The position numbers and the translations under genes are program-made. DNA of 64,000 nucleotides from JADCRZ01 sp037718865. Lineage in GTDB: Bacteria; Bacteroidota; Bacteroidia; Chitinophagales; Chitinophagaceae. The notes below the pieces were generated by a model. It saw nothing but the letters and a program-made list of their open reading frames with translations. It was not told where the DNA came from and did no database searches. Every line of letters starts with the position of its first letter. Within the stretch, counting starts at the first letter, position 1. The stretch spans positions 1 to 64,000 of the forward strand of contig JBBJMP010000007.1 in assembly GCA_037718865.1 (NCBI GenBank), written 5' to 3'. Positions 57,187-64,000 of this stretch are shown piece by piece.

Positions 57187-58353
57187 TCATTTAGCTGCTT
57201 GTATTTTAGACTTGATATACAACATTTGTCTCCGCAATTGACGAATCCTGGATTTAACAGAGACAGACTTGCTGACAGGCATGTTGACCGGTTTAAAAGT
57301 AAATTGTTCACCTGTCCTCATGTATTGAGCATTTGCAAGTAGTTTCCCTCCAAACTTACTTTCCATTGCTAAAAAACGACCACTTGCAGATCTGAATGTA
57401 ACCTTGCCGGATGTAATGGGAATCAGATCAAATGACTCGTAGCTGTTTAGTTCATTGCTATTAGCGAAAATTTCATGATGTAACCCGCCCCCTGAATTAA
57501 GATATAGCCCATTAGATGCCTTCAGTGCAACTTTGCCAAATCCTAAATCAACAACACCTATTCGCGTCAGCGGGTCATTCAGTTTACCGTCGACGTTTAT
57601 CGCATATTTATCAATTTTTGATAAAGCGATATATTTTCCATTCGAACCACGTAAAGTAAATAGAGCTGTTTCATCCGAAGCTTTTTTTACTGATTCAATT
57701 TCATCTAAACGAATAAATCTGTATCCCTGCTCTTTTAGCAATGGGATAAGTTCCTTTGTTAACTGAAGTGTATTATTCTTTTGTTTCACTTCATCCATGT
57801 CAGCAATATCATCATGCATTACAATGATACCATGGTTCTTTTCCCTTATTTCGGCAAGATATTTTGCAACTGCTTCTCCAACTGATAAATCACTTTTCCA
57901 ATAATGACAATCTATTCCTCCCACATCCCAATACACAGGACCCACATGATTTATTGCAGTTAACATATTTGAATTTAGTTCGTCTGCAACTTCTTTAGAC
58001 CATTTTCCATAAGGACTTCTAAAATAGATCTTATCAGTACTAACATATTTTTTTATGATGGTATCTGTCCTCAGGATTTGATGCTGAACGTCCCCGTTCA
58101 CAGAAAGATAAAAGGGTAAATCAGGATGATCGTAAGTGTGATTCCCCACAAGATGCCCCCATTCCTTCAGATTATTCAAAATTTCAGGATAGTGGTAAGC
58201 ATATTTTCCAACAACGAAAAAAGTTGCGGGTACTTTTTGATGATGTAAAAATCTGGCTATTTCATTAGTATATTGCCCAGGCCCGTCATCATAGGTTAAA
58301 CAAAGTGTTTTATCGGGAAGATCCGCTCCGGTATATGAATTTATACTGTACAT
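57187..58353 (-). CDS. Polysaccharide deacetylase (NodB homology) fused to a fascin-like beta-trefoil
   Basis: The 388-residue protein has a NodB/CE4 domain in residues 1 to about 210. Its signatures are TYDDGPG (catalytic and metal Asp22/Asp23), NHTYDHPD (metal His72 and His76), FRSPYGKW near 112, and a late IIVMHDD. These enzymes remove N-acetyl groups from chitin-like or peptidoglycan sugars using a divalent metal. Residues about 228-370 hold three or four repeats of the form LRGSNGKYIAL, LKASNGLYLN, FRSASGRFLAM, typical of a fascin-like beta-trefoil that may bind carbohydrate or protein. No signal peptide is visible at this start, so either the protein is cytoplasmic or is exported by an unusual route. 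It is followed (at higher coordinates) by glycosyltransferases, which suggests a surface-polysaccharide locus. Confidence 0.87.
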   Translation of the reverse strand: MYSINSYTGADLPDKTLCLTYDDGPGQYTNEIARFLHHQKVPATFFVVGKYAYHYPEILNNLKEWGHLVGNHTYDHPDLPFYLSVNGDVQHQILRTDTIIKKYVSTDKIYFRSPYGKWSKEVADELNSNMLTAINHVGPVYWDVGGIDCHYWKSDLSVGEAVAKYLAEIREKNHGIIVMHDDIADMDEVKQKNNTLQLTKELIPLLKEQGYRFIRLDEIESVKKASDETALFTLRGSNGKYIALSKIDKYAINVDGKLNDPLTRIGVVDLGFGKVALKASNGLYLNSGGGLHHEIFANSNELNSYESFDLIPITSGKVTFRSASGRFLAMESKFGGKLLANAQYMRTGEQFTFKPVNMPVSKSVSVKSRIRQLRRQMLYIKSKIQAAK

Positions 58354-58382
58354 TGTTTACTGCTTAGTCAAAGATGACTCGC

Positions 58383-59369
58383 TTAAGCCTTAAAGAAAGC
58401 CAAATACTTCTGTGCAATCATCTCCTTCGTGTGGTGTTTGAGATAATTCCTCAGCTCGCTACTTATGGAGCTTGAATTTGCGGTATTCCTTACTTCATCC
58501 TTTAACAATAGGCTAAGCTGCTGTTGATCCCCCATACGAAACATCATTCCAAACCGGTCCACTGCCTCGGCTAACCCTCCGGCATCTGCCGCAATTATTT
58601 TGCAGCCACAGGCCAATCCTTCCAAGACGACTATTCCAAAACCCTCTTCTTCTATTGATGGAATTATCATTATTCTATGCCTGTTAAGGATTCTTGGTAA
58701 TGCTTCACATGGTAAGAATCCCAGAAATTTAATACTGTTCTCCAATTGCAGGTGCCTGACTAATTCCTGTAATTTGATTTTCTCCGGACCATCTCCTATT
58801 ATATTCAATGTAAAAGGATGGTCCAGGTCTTTACAAGCTTTAATTAACAGATCACAGCCTTTTTGCGATACTAACCTGCCGACAAAAACAAAATCATACA
58901 TTCGTCTTTCATCATGGTATAGTTTAAAGATCGAATCATCGTAACAATTATAAATTATTACTGATTTCGTATTGATATTGCTCGAGACACTTCTACTTAC
59001 AGCTATGTTCTGGGCAAATTTTATTAAGAACAATTTAATTTTTATCCTTATGTTATTTTTATTGCTTAAATAAAAGTCATTATGGGAGATTATCCACTTC
59101 TTAAATGGGTTCAATAACAGCAACCACACTCCTTTTAGTGAAATGTTTGGCATATAAAACGCATTGCACCAAAAAAAAAGTTCTATTTTTTTGAAAAAGC
59201 CGGGTGAATGATAGATCTCAATATTTTCTATAGGGGAATCCTGTTTTTGTTGAGTAATAACTTTAACCTTATGCCCCTCTTTAATAAACTCTTTGGTCAG
59301 ATTAATGGTCTGAATTTCAATGCCTCCGATTGCCGGATAGAAAATATTACTAAAAATTAAAATTTTCAT
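58383..59369 (-). CDS. Glycosyltransferase, GT4 family
   Basis: The 328-residue GT-B enzyme has an N-terminal MKILIFSNIFYPAIGGIE glycine-rich acceptor-side motif, and a C-terminal nucleotide-sugar domain with FVGRLVSQKG and the EX7E motif (EEEGFGIVVLEG). It would transfer a sugar from an activated donor during surface-polysaccharide assembly; donor and acceptor cannot be read from sequence. An in-frame ATG 12 codons upstream (59405) gives 340 residues, but the internal ATG at 59369 fits the family's usual start right before the first beta strand. The gene lies 29 bp upstream of the deacetylase and is probably co-transcribed with it. Confidence 0.87.
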   Translation of the reverse strand: MKILIFSNIFYPAIGGIEIQTINLTKEFIKEGHKVKVITQQKQDSPIENIEIYHSPGFFKKIELFFWCNAFYMPNISLKGVWLLLLNPFKKWIISHNDFYLSNKNNIRIKIKLFLIKFAQNIAVSRSVSSNINTKSVIIYNCYDDSIFKLYHDERRMYDFVFVGRLVSQKGCDLLIKACKDLDHPFTLNIIGDGPEKIKLQELVRHLQLENSIKFLGFLPCEALPRILNRHRIMIIPSIEEEGFGIVVLEGLACGCKIIAADAGGLAEAVDRFGMMFRMGDQQQLSLLLKDEVRNTANSSSISSELRNYLKHHTKEMIAQKYLAFFKA

Positions 59370-59550
59370 AAGAAGCCCGGTTAAATCACTACTACTAAGG
59401 TACACTTAGCTAATTGCATTTCATATTAAAAATTATATAAGTACCTGGCGTTATTTGCAAATAAAAAAAGCAAAATAACTATCTTAGGATTTTCCTAAAA
59501 TGGGCAAAAACTTCTTTTTGGAATTATTCCAGCCGATATAAATAATTTTC

Positions 59551-60354
59551 ATGCGACCTACTCTTAAAAAGTCATCCGCTATCGAAAAAACACAGCTGAA
59601 AAGTCCGTTAAACAATAACCTCCCGGCAAACCTAATTGTTCTTCGCGGAGAAACGCAGAAAGATGTGAATTGTACTGTTTTAACTCATCTTGCAAATAGG
59701 TTCTCAAAAGAAAGTGTTATTAAAGCGCTGGATCTTCCTTGTGGGAACATGGCATTTCTCTTCTATTTGCGTGCCCTCTTCCCCTTGGCTGAACTGGTTG
59801 GCGCCGACCTAATGAAACCTGAAGTGCAAAATAATGACATCCGTTTTGTTCAAATGGATTTAACGAAAGACTTTACATTGCCGGCAGACGAACAGTTTGA
59901 CCTGATCACTTCTATCAGCGGCATAATGATGTTTAGTAACACCTTAAGCTTTATAGAAAATTGCATTCTAAGGCTTAAAAAAGGAGGTACGTTTGTACTT
60001 ACCAATGACAACTCGGCGACCATTATCGACCGGCTTGCCTTCCTTTTTCTTGGACGATTCCGGATATTTAAATCTATCTATGAGGATACTGAAGAATTGA
60101 CCGAAAATGTTCCTGCCCAGGAGCTGTGCCGTTTGCTTCGGACACATGGAGTAGCGATCGAAACAATAAAATATACCTCTTTCTATCTAAAAGATATTAA
60201 ATACCTGCCAATTGCCCTTTTAGTATATCCATTTCAGTTGTTGTACCTCTCACGTTTAAAGACGGATCTCCCGCGGTGGTTAAAGTGGCAAATGTATCCG
60301 TTTAAACATCTTTTCTGCAAACATTATATTATTATAGGACGAAAAGAGCGCTAA
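59551..60354 (+). CDS. Class I SAM-dependent methyltransferase
   Basis: The 267-residue protein has a Rossmann-type SAM-binding start (ALDLPCGNMAFL, about residues 66-77; Pro-Cys replaces the more usual glycine pair), an acidic residue at the end of beta strand 2 (GADLM), and a post-motif LRLKKGGTFVLTND. The C-terminal region carries hydrophobic segments (LPIALLVYPFQLLYL), suggesting membrane association. The substrate is unknown. It is the only plus-strand gene among minus-strand polysaccharide genes, and it is convergent with the next glycosyltransferase with only 18 bp between stops. Confidence 0.75.
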   Translation: MRPTLKKSSAIEKTQLKSPLNNNLPANLIVLRGETQKDVNCTVLTHLANRFSKESVIKALDLPCGNMAFLFYLRALFPLAELVGADLMKPEVQNNDIRFVQMDLTKDFTLPADEQFDLITSISGIMMFSNTLSFIENCILRLKKGGTFVLTNDNSATIIDRLAFLFLGRFRIFKSIYEDTEELTENVPAQELCRLLRTHGVAIETIKYTSFYLKDIKYLPIALLVYPFQLLYLSRLKTDLPRWLKWQMYPFKHLFCKHYIIIGRKER

Positions 60355-60372
60355 GCACCCTAAAATAAGAAA

Positions 60373-61617
60373 CTACTGCATGTGGAAAGTATATCCCGGA
60401 ATAATTTTTTCTATTGACAGAAATTCTTCCGCATAGCTCCGGGCATTTTGGTTTATCTTCTTATTGTCATCCTTAAGCGCATGTTCAATAGCTGTAGTTA
60501 AAGCCTGTTTATCTTCTGGCTCTATTAATATTCCAATTTTGTTTAACGATACAATATCGTATAGGCTGGTATTTTCACATGCAGAGATAATAGCTATTCC
60601 ACCTACTGACAATATGTTCGTTAATTTGGAAGGCATAACAAGGTCGCTTGCATGCGCTTTCTGCAACACAAGATGAACATCTGCCATATTTAAAAGTTTA
60701 TTTAAATTTTCAAACGGCTGCAAAGGCAGGAATACAACATTCTCCAGTTTCAGGTTGTTCTTTAGCTCTTCAAGCCTTTCTTTGTAAGGACCTGTTCCAC
60801 TGATTACGAATTTTAACGAAGTCCGGTGCTTAAGCAATTCAGCGGCATAAATAATAGACTCGAGGCCTTGCTTTTCACCGATAGCACCTGAATACAAAAT
60901 GATCTTATCGCCTGCGCAAAAATTAAATTCTTCCTTCAGCATTGCCCTTCCCTCCAGGGGATAAAATAACTTGGTATCCACCCAATTAGGAAAAAAGATA
61001 ATTTCTCTTTTATATTTAGCTCTTATTCTTTTGATCATGCCGGGGGAAACACTGCTCACCAGATCTGCATTTTTAAGTATGTATTTTTCCACGCTTAACA
61101 GGGCATTTAATAATGTCTGCGATTGTATCATTTTCAGGTCACGGGCTGCATCAATCTGTAGGTCCTGAATATGGTATAAGAACTTGGCGCCTTTTATTTT
61201 TTTATAAAGAACTGCCAGCAACCCTATTTGAAAACATGGAACTACTGTAATAACATAATCATACTTTTTTCTGAATAGGAGCTGAAGAATCTTAAAAAAT
61301 GAAAAGAAGCAAAACGAAAAATCCAGCAACATTCTCTTTTTAGCCGTTGGATTATGAGGTACATAAATAGGGCATCTAAAAATTTCAACGGGAGAAGAAC
61401 CGGTAAGCTCAGGGTATCGTATTTCCTTTGTATACCTGGAATAATTTATAGAATAGGGCTCCTGCACCTTCCAGTACGGATAATACGGATACGATGTGAC
61501 AACGGTGCATTCATACCCCTGGCTGGCTAAGAGGTCTATCATTTCGCCATTGTATTTGCCTATTCCTGTTGGCTCGGGAAAAAAATTTCCCGCAATAAGC
61601 AATACTCTTTTATTCAT
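60373..61617 (-). CDS. Glycosyltransferase, GT4 family, WcaI-like
   Basis: The 414-residue GT-B enzyme begins with KRVLLIAGNFFPEPTGIGKYNG, the glycine-containing N-terminal loop of colanic-acid WcaI-like transferases. The C-terminal donor-binding half contains ILYSGAIGEKQG, FVISGTGPYKERLEEL and a late KLTNILSVGG. A hydrophobic segment around residues 100-125 (FSFCFFSFFKILQLLF) may anchor it to the inner membrane. It probably adds a sugar during exopolysaccharide or lipid-linked oligosaccharide synthesis. The donor sugar is not predictable. It is preceded by the VanZ-GT2-methyltransferase gene group with a 69-bp gap. Confidence 0.87.
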   Translation of the reverse strand: MNKRVLLIAGNFFPEPTGIGKYNGEMIDLLASQGYECTVVTSYPYYPYWKVQEPYSINYSRYTKEIRYPELTGSSPVEIFRCPIYVPHNPTAKKRMLLDFSFCFFSFFKILQLLFRKKYDYVITVVPCFQIGLLAVLYKKIKGAKFLYHIQDLQIDAARDLKMIQSQTLLNALLSVEKYILKNADLVSSVSPGMIKRIRAKYKREIIFFPNWVDTKLFYPLEGRAMLKEEFNFCAGDKIILYSGAIGEKQGLESIIYAAELLKHRTSLKFVISGTGPYKERLEELKNNLKLENVVFLPLQPFENLNKLLNMADVHLVLQKAHASDLVMPSKLTNILSVGGIAIISACENTSLYDIVSLNKIGILIEPEDKQALTTAIEHALKDDNKKINQNARSYAEEFLSIEKIIPGYTFHMQ

Positions 61618-61686
61618 AGTTATTTAATTTTGAAAGTATCAAGTATATAAGCAACTGACCAATCACGCTTTTATTCGACCTCTGCT

Positions 61687-62157
61687 TTAGAATTGCCGTG
61701 AGGCTGTCAATGTGGACCAGTTTAATATTTTATGAAGTATAAATCCGATTAACGCCCCTGAAGTGTTTAGCAAAATATCATCAATGTCAGCAACCCCCAC
61801 CCTGAAAAAATATTGCAAAATCTCAATGGACAAACTGATAAGAAAGGCTGATAGCATTATTGATCTAGGATGATATCTTCTGAATACGGAAATAAAGACA
61901 AAGGGAAATGGAATGAACAAGGCAATATTGCCAAACAAATTGTAATAGAGAATATACGTATCAGGGTTGTTATACCGATCTATTTTTAAAAAACCGTTAA
62001 TCGTATTTCTTACAGGTTTTATGTTTATATAACGCTCGGTAATCTGCCTTCTTGCAGGGGCGAAAAAAACAATGTAAACAAGCAAGCTAAAATAAGCAAA
62101 TGAAACAAAAATCTTTAAGAATTTAATACCCCCACGTTTTTTCATTGTATCACTCAT
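61687..62157 (-). CDS. VanZ-like membrane protein
   Basis: The 156-residue protein starts at an ATG that overlaps the GT2 stop by 4 bp (ATGA), preferred over an ATG four codons upstream at 62169. It has about four transmembrane spans and the VanZ-type pattern YNLFGNIALFIPF, LSIEILQYFF, and VADIDDILLNTSGALIGF. VanZ was named from a teicoplanin-resistance gene, but most homologues lie in polysaccharide loci and have no proven function. Close coupling to GT2 suggests a role in the same cell-envelope pathway. Confidence 0.85.
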   Translation of the reverse strand: MSDTMKKRGGIKFLKIFVSFAYFSLLVYIVFFAPARRQITERYINIKPVRNTINGFLKIDRYNNPDTYILYYNLFGNIALFIPFPFVFISVFRRYHPRSIMLSAFLISLSIEILQYFFRVGVADIDDILLNTSGALIGFILHKILNWSTLTASRQF

Positions 62158-62990
62158 GCAGTATTGCAATTGTGATTTTCGCGGATTTTGCAGTAAACCT
62201 GCGTAAAGTAAGACATCTTAAGAATGGCAAAAGCCAATCCTCTGGCTCCATCCCTGAAGCCCCCTAACAGAAAGAAACTCCCGCAGAAATAGGCCGGGCC
62301 GATTAACATGCTACGCATCAAACGATATTTCAAGCGTTGCTTCCAGGTCCACTTCGCAGAAATTTTTGTATCACTTGATGCTCTTAAAAAACGTGCTGCC
62401 TCCCAACCTGCATATTCATTGTGCTTATGGACATAGTGGGAAACGCCTCTGAAATCCTGGTGATCAATCTTACTTTTAATAACACCCGCTTGACCATCAA
62501 GCATCGGGTGTTCGTGCACTTCCATATCCAGCTGGCTCCATTTTTCTTCATCAATCCGTTCATATTCAGTAGCTCCGACACGAAAGAGTGCAAGTTTACG
62601 CAAGGGGTATCCCCCCTTCAATTGTTTACCCAAAAAATAAATGGTATAGCATAGCCAATACCCTGCTTTATCATCGTGCATTAAGGCTTCACGAAGCTCC
62701 GATTTAAATCTTTCCGTTATGTACTCGTCGGCATCGAGAAACAGAACCCATTTGGTTGCCGGGGTATAATTTCTCAAAAACCAGTTCCGCTTTTTAGGAA
62801 ACTTTCCGTCCCACACAAAATTCACTATTTCCGCACCATAATTTCTTGCAATATCCTGGGTGCGATCTGTACTGCAGGAGTCAATCACCACTACGCTCTT
62901 TGCCAGCCCTGCCCCAATTGCCATCAGGCACCCGGGCAGATTCTGTTCTTCATTTCTTACCGGAATAGCGATGGTCAAATCAAGGATCAT
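62154..62990 (-). CDS. Glycosyltransferase, GT2 family (WaaE/KdtX-like)
   Basis: The 278-residue GT-A enzyme has the N-terminal LTIAIPVRNEEQNLPGC motif, an STDRTQDIA acid-rich loop and the metal-binding DXD region (LFLDADEY, about residue 86). The later VHEHP and the KHNEYAGWEA segments resemble the LPS-core beta-glucosyltransferase WaaE group. A hydrophobic segment close to the C-terminus (GPAYFCGSFFLLGG) suggests membrane contact. It probably adds a hexose to an envelope glycolipid or polysaccharide. It is translationally coupled to the VanZ-like gene downstream and lies 35 bp after the methyltransferase upstream. Confidence 0.88.
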   Translation of the reverse strand: MILDLTIAIPVRNEEQNLPGCLMAIGAGLAKSVVVIDSCSTDRTQDIARNYGAEIVNFVWDGKFPKKRNWFLRNYTPATKWVLFLDADEYITERFKSELREALMHDDKAGYWLCYTIYFLGKQLKGGYPLRKLALFRVGATEYERIDEEKWSQLDMEVHEHPMLDGQAGVIKSKIDHQDFRGVSHYVHKHNEYAGWEAARFLRASSDTKISAKWTWKQRLKYRLMRSMLIGPAYFCGSFFLLGGFRDGARGLAFAILKMSYFTQVYCKIRENHNCNTA

Positions 62991-63025
62991 TCGAACATTA
63001 CATTATCTGTGAATACGAATAGAAT

Positions 63026-63856
63026 CTACTCGCCTTTATGAATTTCTACCGCACACGTCAACCAACGTTTAACTATCCAGTCTTTTGAACCCACAGGTGG
63101 CGTGCCGGTTTTCAACTGTCTTAGCCGGGCTCCCTTTGTTTGGGCCCAAAGCTTCAAATCAAGCAAAGACACCCAGTGCACTGCATCTGCATCAAGGAAG
63201 AAAGGACCATGAAAAGCCGCCACATCCGTTTGAATTAAAAATGCAGGGTGATGGCTAATCCATGAACCAAACCTCGCCAGACCCCATCGAACGCCCAGGC
63301 CAACACGAGCCATCCAACTCAAATGCCGGCTGCTCGGACATAAATAGCCGGGCATGTCGTAGCGGGGACAAAATATGAAAAGACTTCCTGCCGGACGCAA
63401 GAGCTGGTGCAGATGCTCGAGATGCAAAGAAGGATCAGTGACATGTTCCAGAACGTATGTGGAAAATACAATATCAAAACAGCCCTTATCTAAAATTTCG
63501 CTTACATCACCGTAAGTAATTTGATCTGTCTGAGATTCGAGCCATGCCGCATTACGAAAAGTAACGTCCTGCACACTCCAGCGAACTTTTTCGCGCAGCC
63601 CTCTTGCTTTCAGCCACTCGCCAAAACCGCTTCGCCCTGCTCCAATTTCAAGCACGTTGATTGTTTTGCCAGCATTTTCCTTAATCCTTTTAAGGACCTC
63701 GTTTTCCACATGGATCCAGCATTGAGCCTGATGAGTCACTTGTTCAAATGCCGGGTATTCATCAACTTTCTCGTAAAATTCGTTTAACCGGGTACGTAAT
63801 GTTTTTTTTTCTACAAAACACATTTTGCCTTCCGGAATTAATTGGGCTTTATTCAT
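63026..63856 (-). CDS. Class I SAM-dependent methyltransferase (Methyltransf_11 type)
   Basis: The 276-residue protein shows motif I VLEIGAGRSGFGEW (about residues 69-82), an acid at the end of the second strand (VQDV), and the post-I region FDIVFSTYVLEHVTDP followed by LRPAGSLFIFCPRY. It transfers a methyl group from SAM to an unknown acceptor; in this setting a sugar or glycolipid is likely. Its start overlaps the stop of the upstream acyltransferase by 4 bp (ATGA), so the two are probably translated together, and the GT2 gene follows after 35 bp. Confidence 0.82.
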   Translation of the reverse strand: MNKAQLIPEGKMCFVEKKTLRTRLNEFYEKVDEYPAFEQVTHQAQCWIHVENEVLKRIKENAGKTINVLEIGAGRSGFGEWLKARGLREKVRWSVQDVTFRNAAWLESQTDQITYGDVSEILDKGCFDIVFSTYVLEHVTDPSLHLEHLHQLLRPAGSLFIFCPRYDMPGYLCPSSRHLSWMARVGLGVRWGLARFGSWISHHPAFLIQTDVAAFHGPFFLDADAVHWVSLLDLKLWAQTKGARLRQLKTGTPPVGSKDWIVKRWLTCAVEIHKGE

Positions 63857-64000
63857 ACAACCTTTGAAGTAAAACGTGAGCCAATTACCCGCGCAGGGTT
63901 GCCTACTACAATCAAATAAGGGTCAATATCTTTAGTGACGATACTACATGCACCTATGATCGCATGTTCTCCGATGCTGACTCCAGGCATGATGAAAGCC
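63853..64000 (-). CDS. Hexapeptide-repeat acyltransferase, C-terminal end (partial, runs off right edge)
   Basis: Only the last 48 residues are in the window. They read as the end of a left-handed beta-helix acyltransferase: PGVSIGEHAIIGACSIVTKD followed by the standard closing motif VVGNPARVIG. Members transfer acetyl or other acyl groups from CoA to sugars or amino sugars, in keeping with the neighbouring polysaccharide genes. The stop codon overlaps the methyltransferase start by 4 bp. Confidence 0.82.
   Translation of the reverse strand, partial: AFIMPGVSIGEHAIIGACSIVTKDIDPYLIVVGNPARVIGSRFTSKVV

Overview
The window looks like a Bacteroidota chromosome, most probably a Chitinophagaceae-type soil bacterium. 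The grounds are moderate-GC, AT-rich leaders without Shine-Dalgarno sequences, a secreted protein ending in a type IX secretion C-terminal sorting domain, and a very large NRPS locus of the kind common in Chitinophaga. No 16S rRNA or marker gene is present, so the genus is an inference.

Right-hand part of the NRPS locus (about 44.8-52.7 kb): a free-standing half-C-A-T-TE protein (minus strand), a full ABC exporter (plus strand), and an Sfp-type phosphopantetheinyl transferase (minus strand). Left-hand part (1-45.5 kb, all minus strand, one apparent operon): type II thioesterase, a CmlA-like diiron beta-hydroxylase, then four giant NRPS genes with gaps of 8-42 bp. Reading in transcription order, the visible line is C-A(luciferase-like monooxygenase inserted)-T / C-A-T / C-A-T / C-A-T / C-A-T-E || C-A-T / C-A-T / C-A-MT-T / C-A-T || C-A-MT-T-E || C-A-T / C-A..., continuing off the left edge. 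Specificity codes read by eye against remembered reference codes suggest Gly(oxidised?) - Asp - Pro-like - Val - D-Asn-like - Asp - Pro-like - N-Me-Thr - Gly - D-N-Me-Val - Val - (Val-type module starting). E-terminated proteins are each followed by a protein that begins with a C domain of D-accepting appearance, so gene order and assembly order agree.

Two features stand out. The first module's Gly-type A domain is split by a flavin-dependent luciferase-like monooxygenase in an initiation position. In addition, about 1.33-1.38 kb of the Val A domain is present in three practically identical nucleotide copies in three different genes, with the edge of a fourth at base 1, which is strong evidence of recent A-domain exchange.

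From 53.1 to 64 kb the window leaves the NRPS cluster. It holds a large secreted PA14-containing protein with a type IX sorting signal, then a surface-polysaccharide-like locus: polysaccharide deacetylase fused to a fascin-like beta-trefoil, two GT4 and one GT2 glycosyltransferases, two SAM methyltransferases, a VanZ-like membrane protein and the end of a hexapeptide-repeat acyltransferase. No tRNA, rRNA, CRISPR array, insertion sequence or prophage was recognised.
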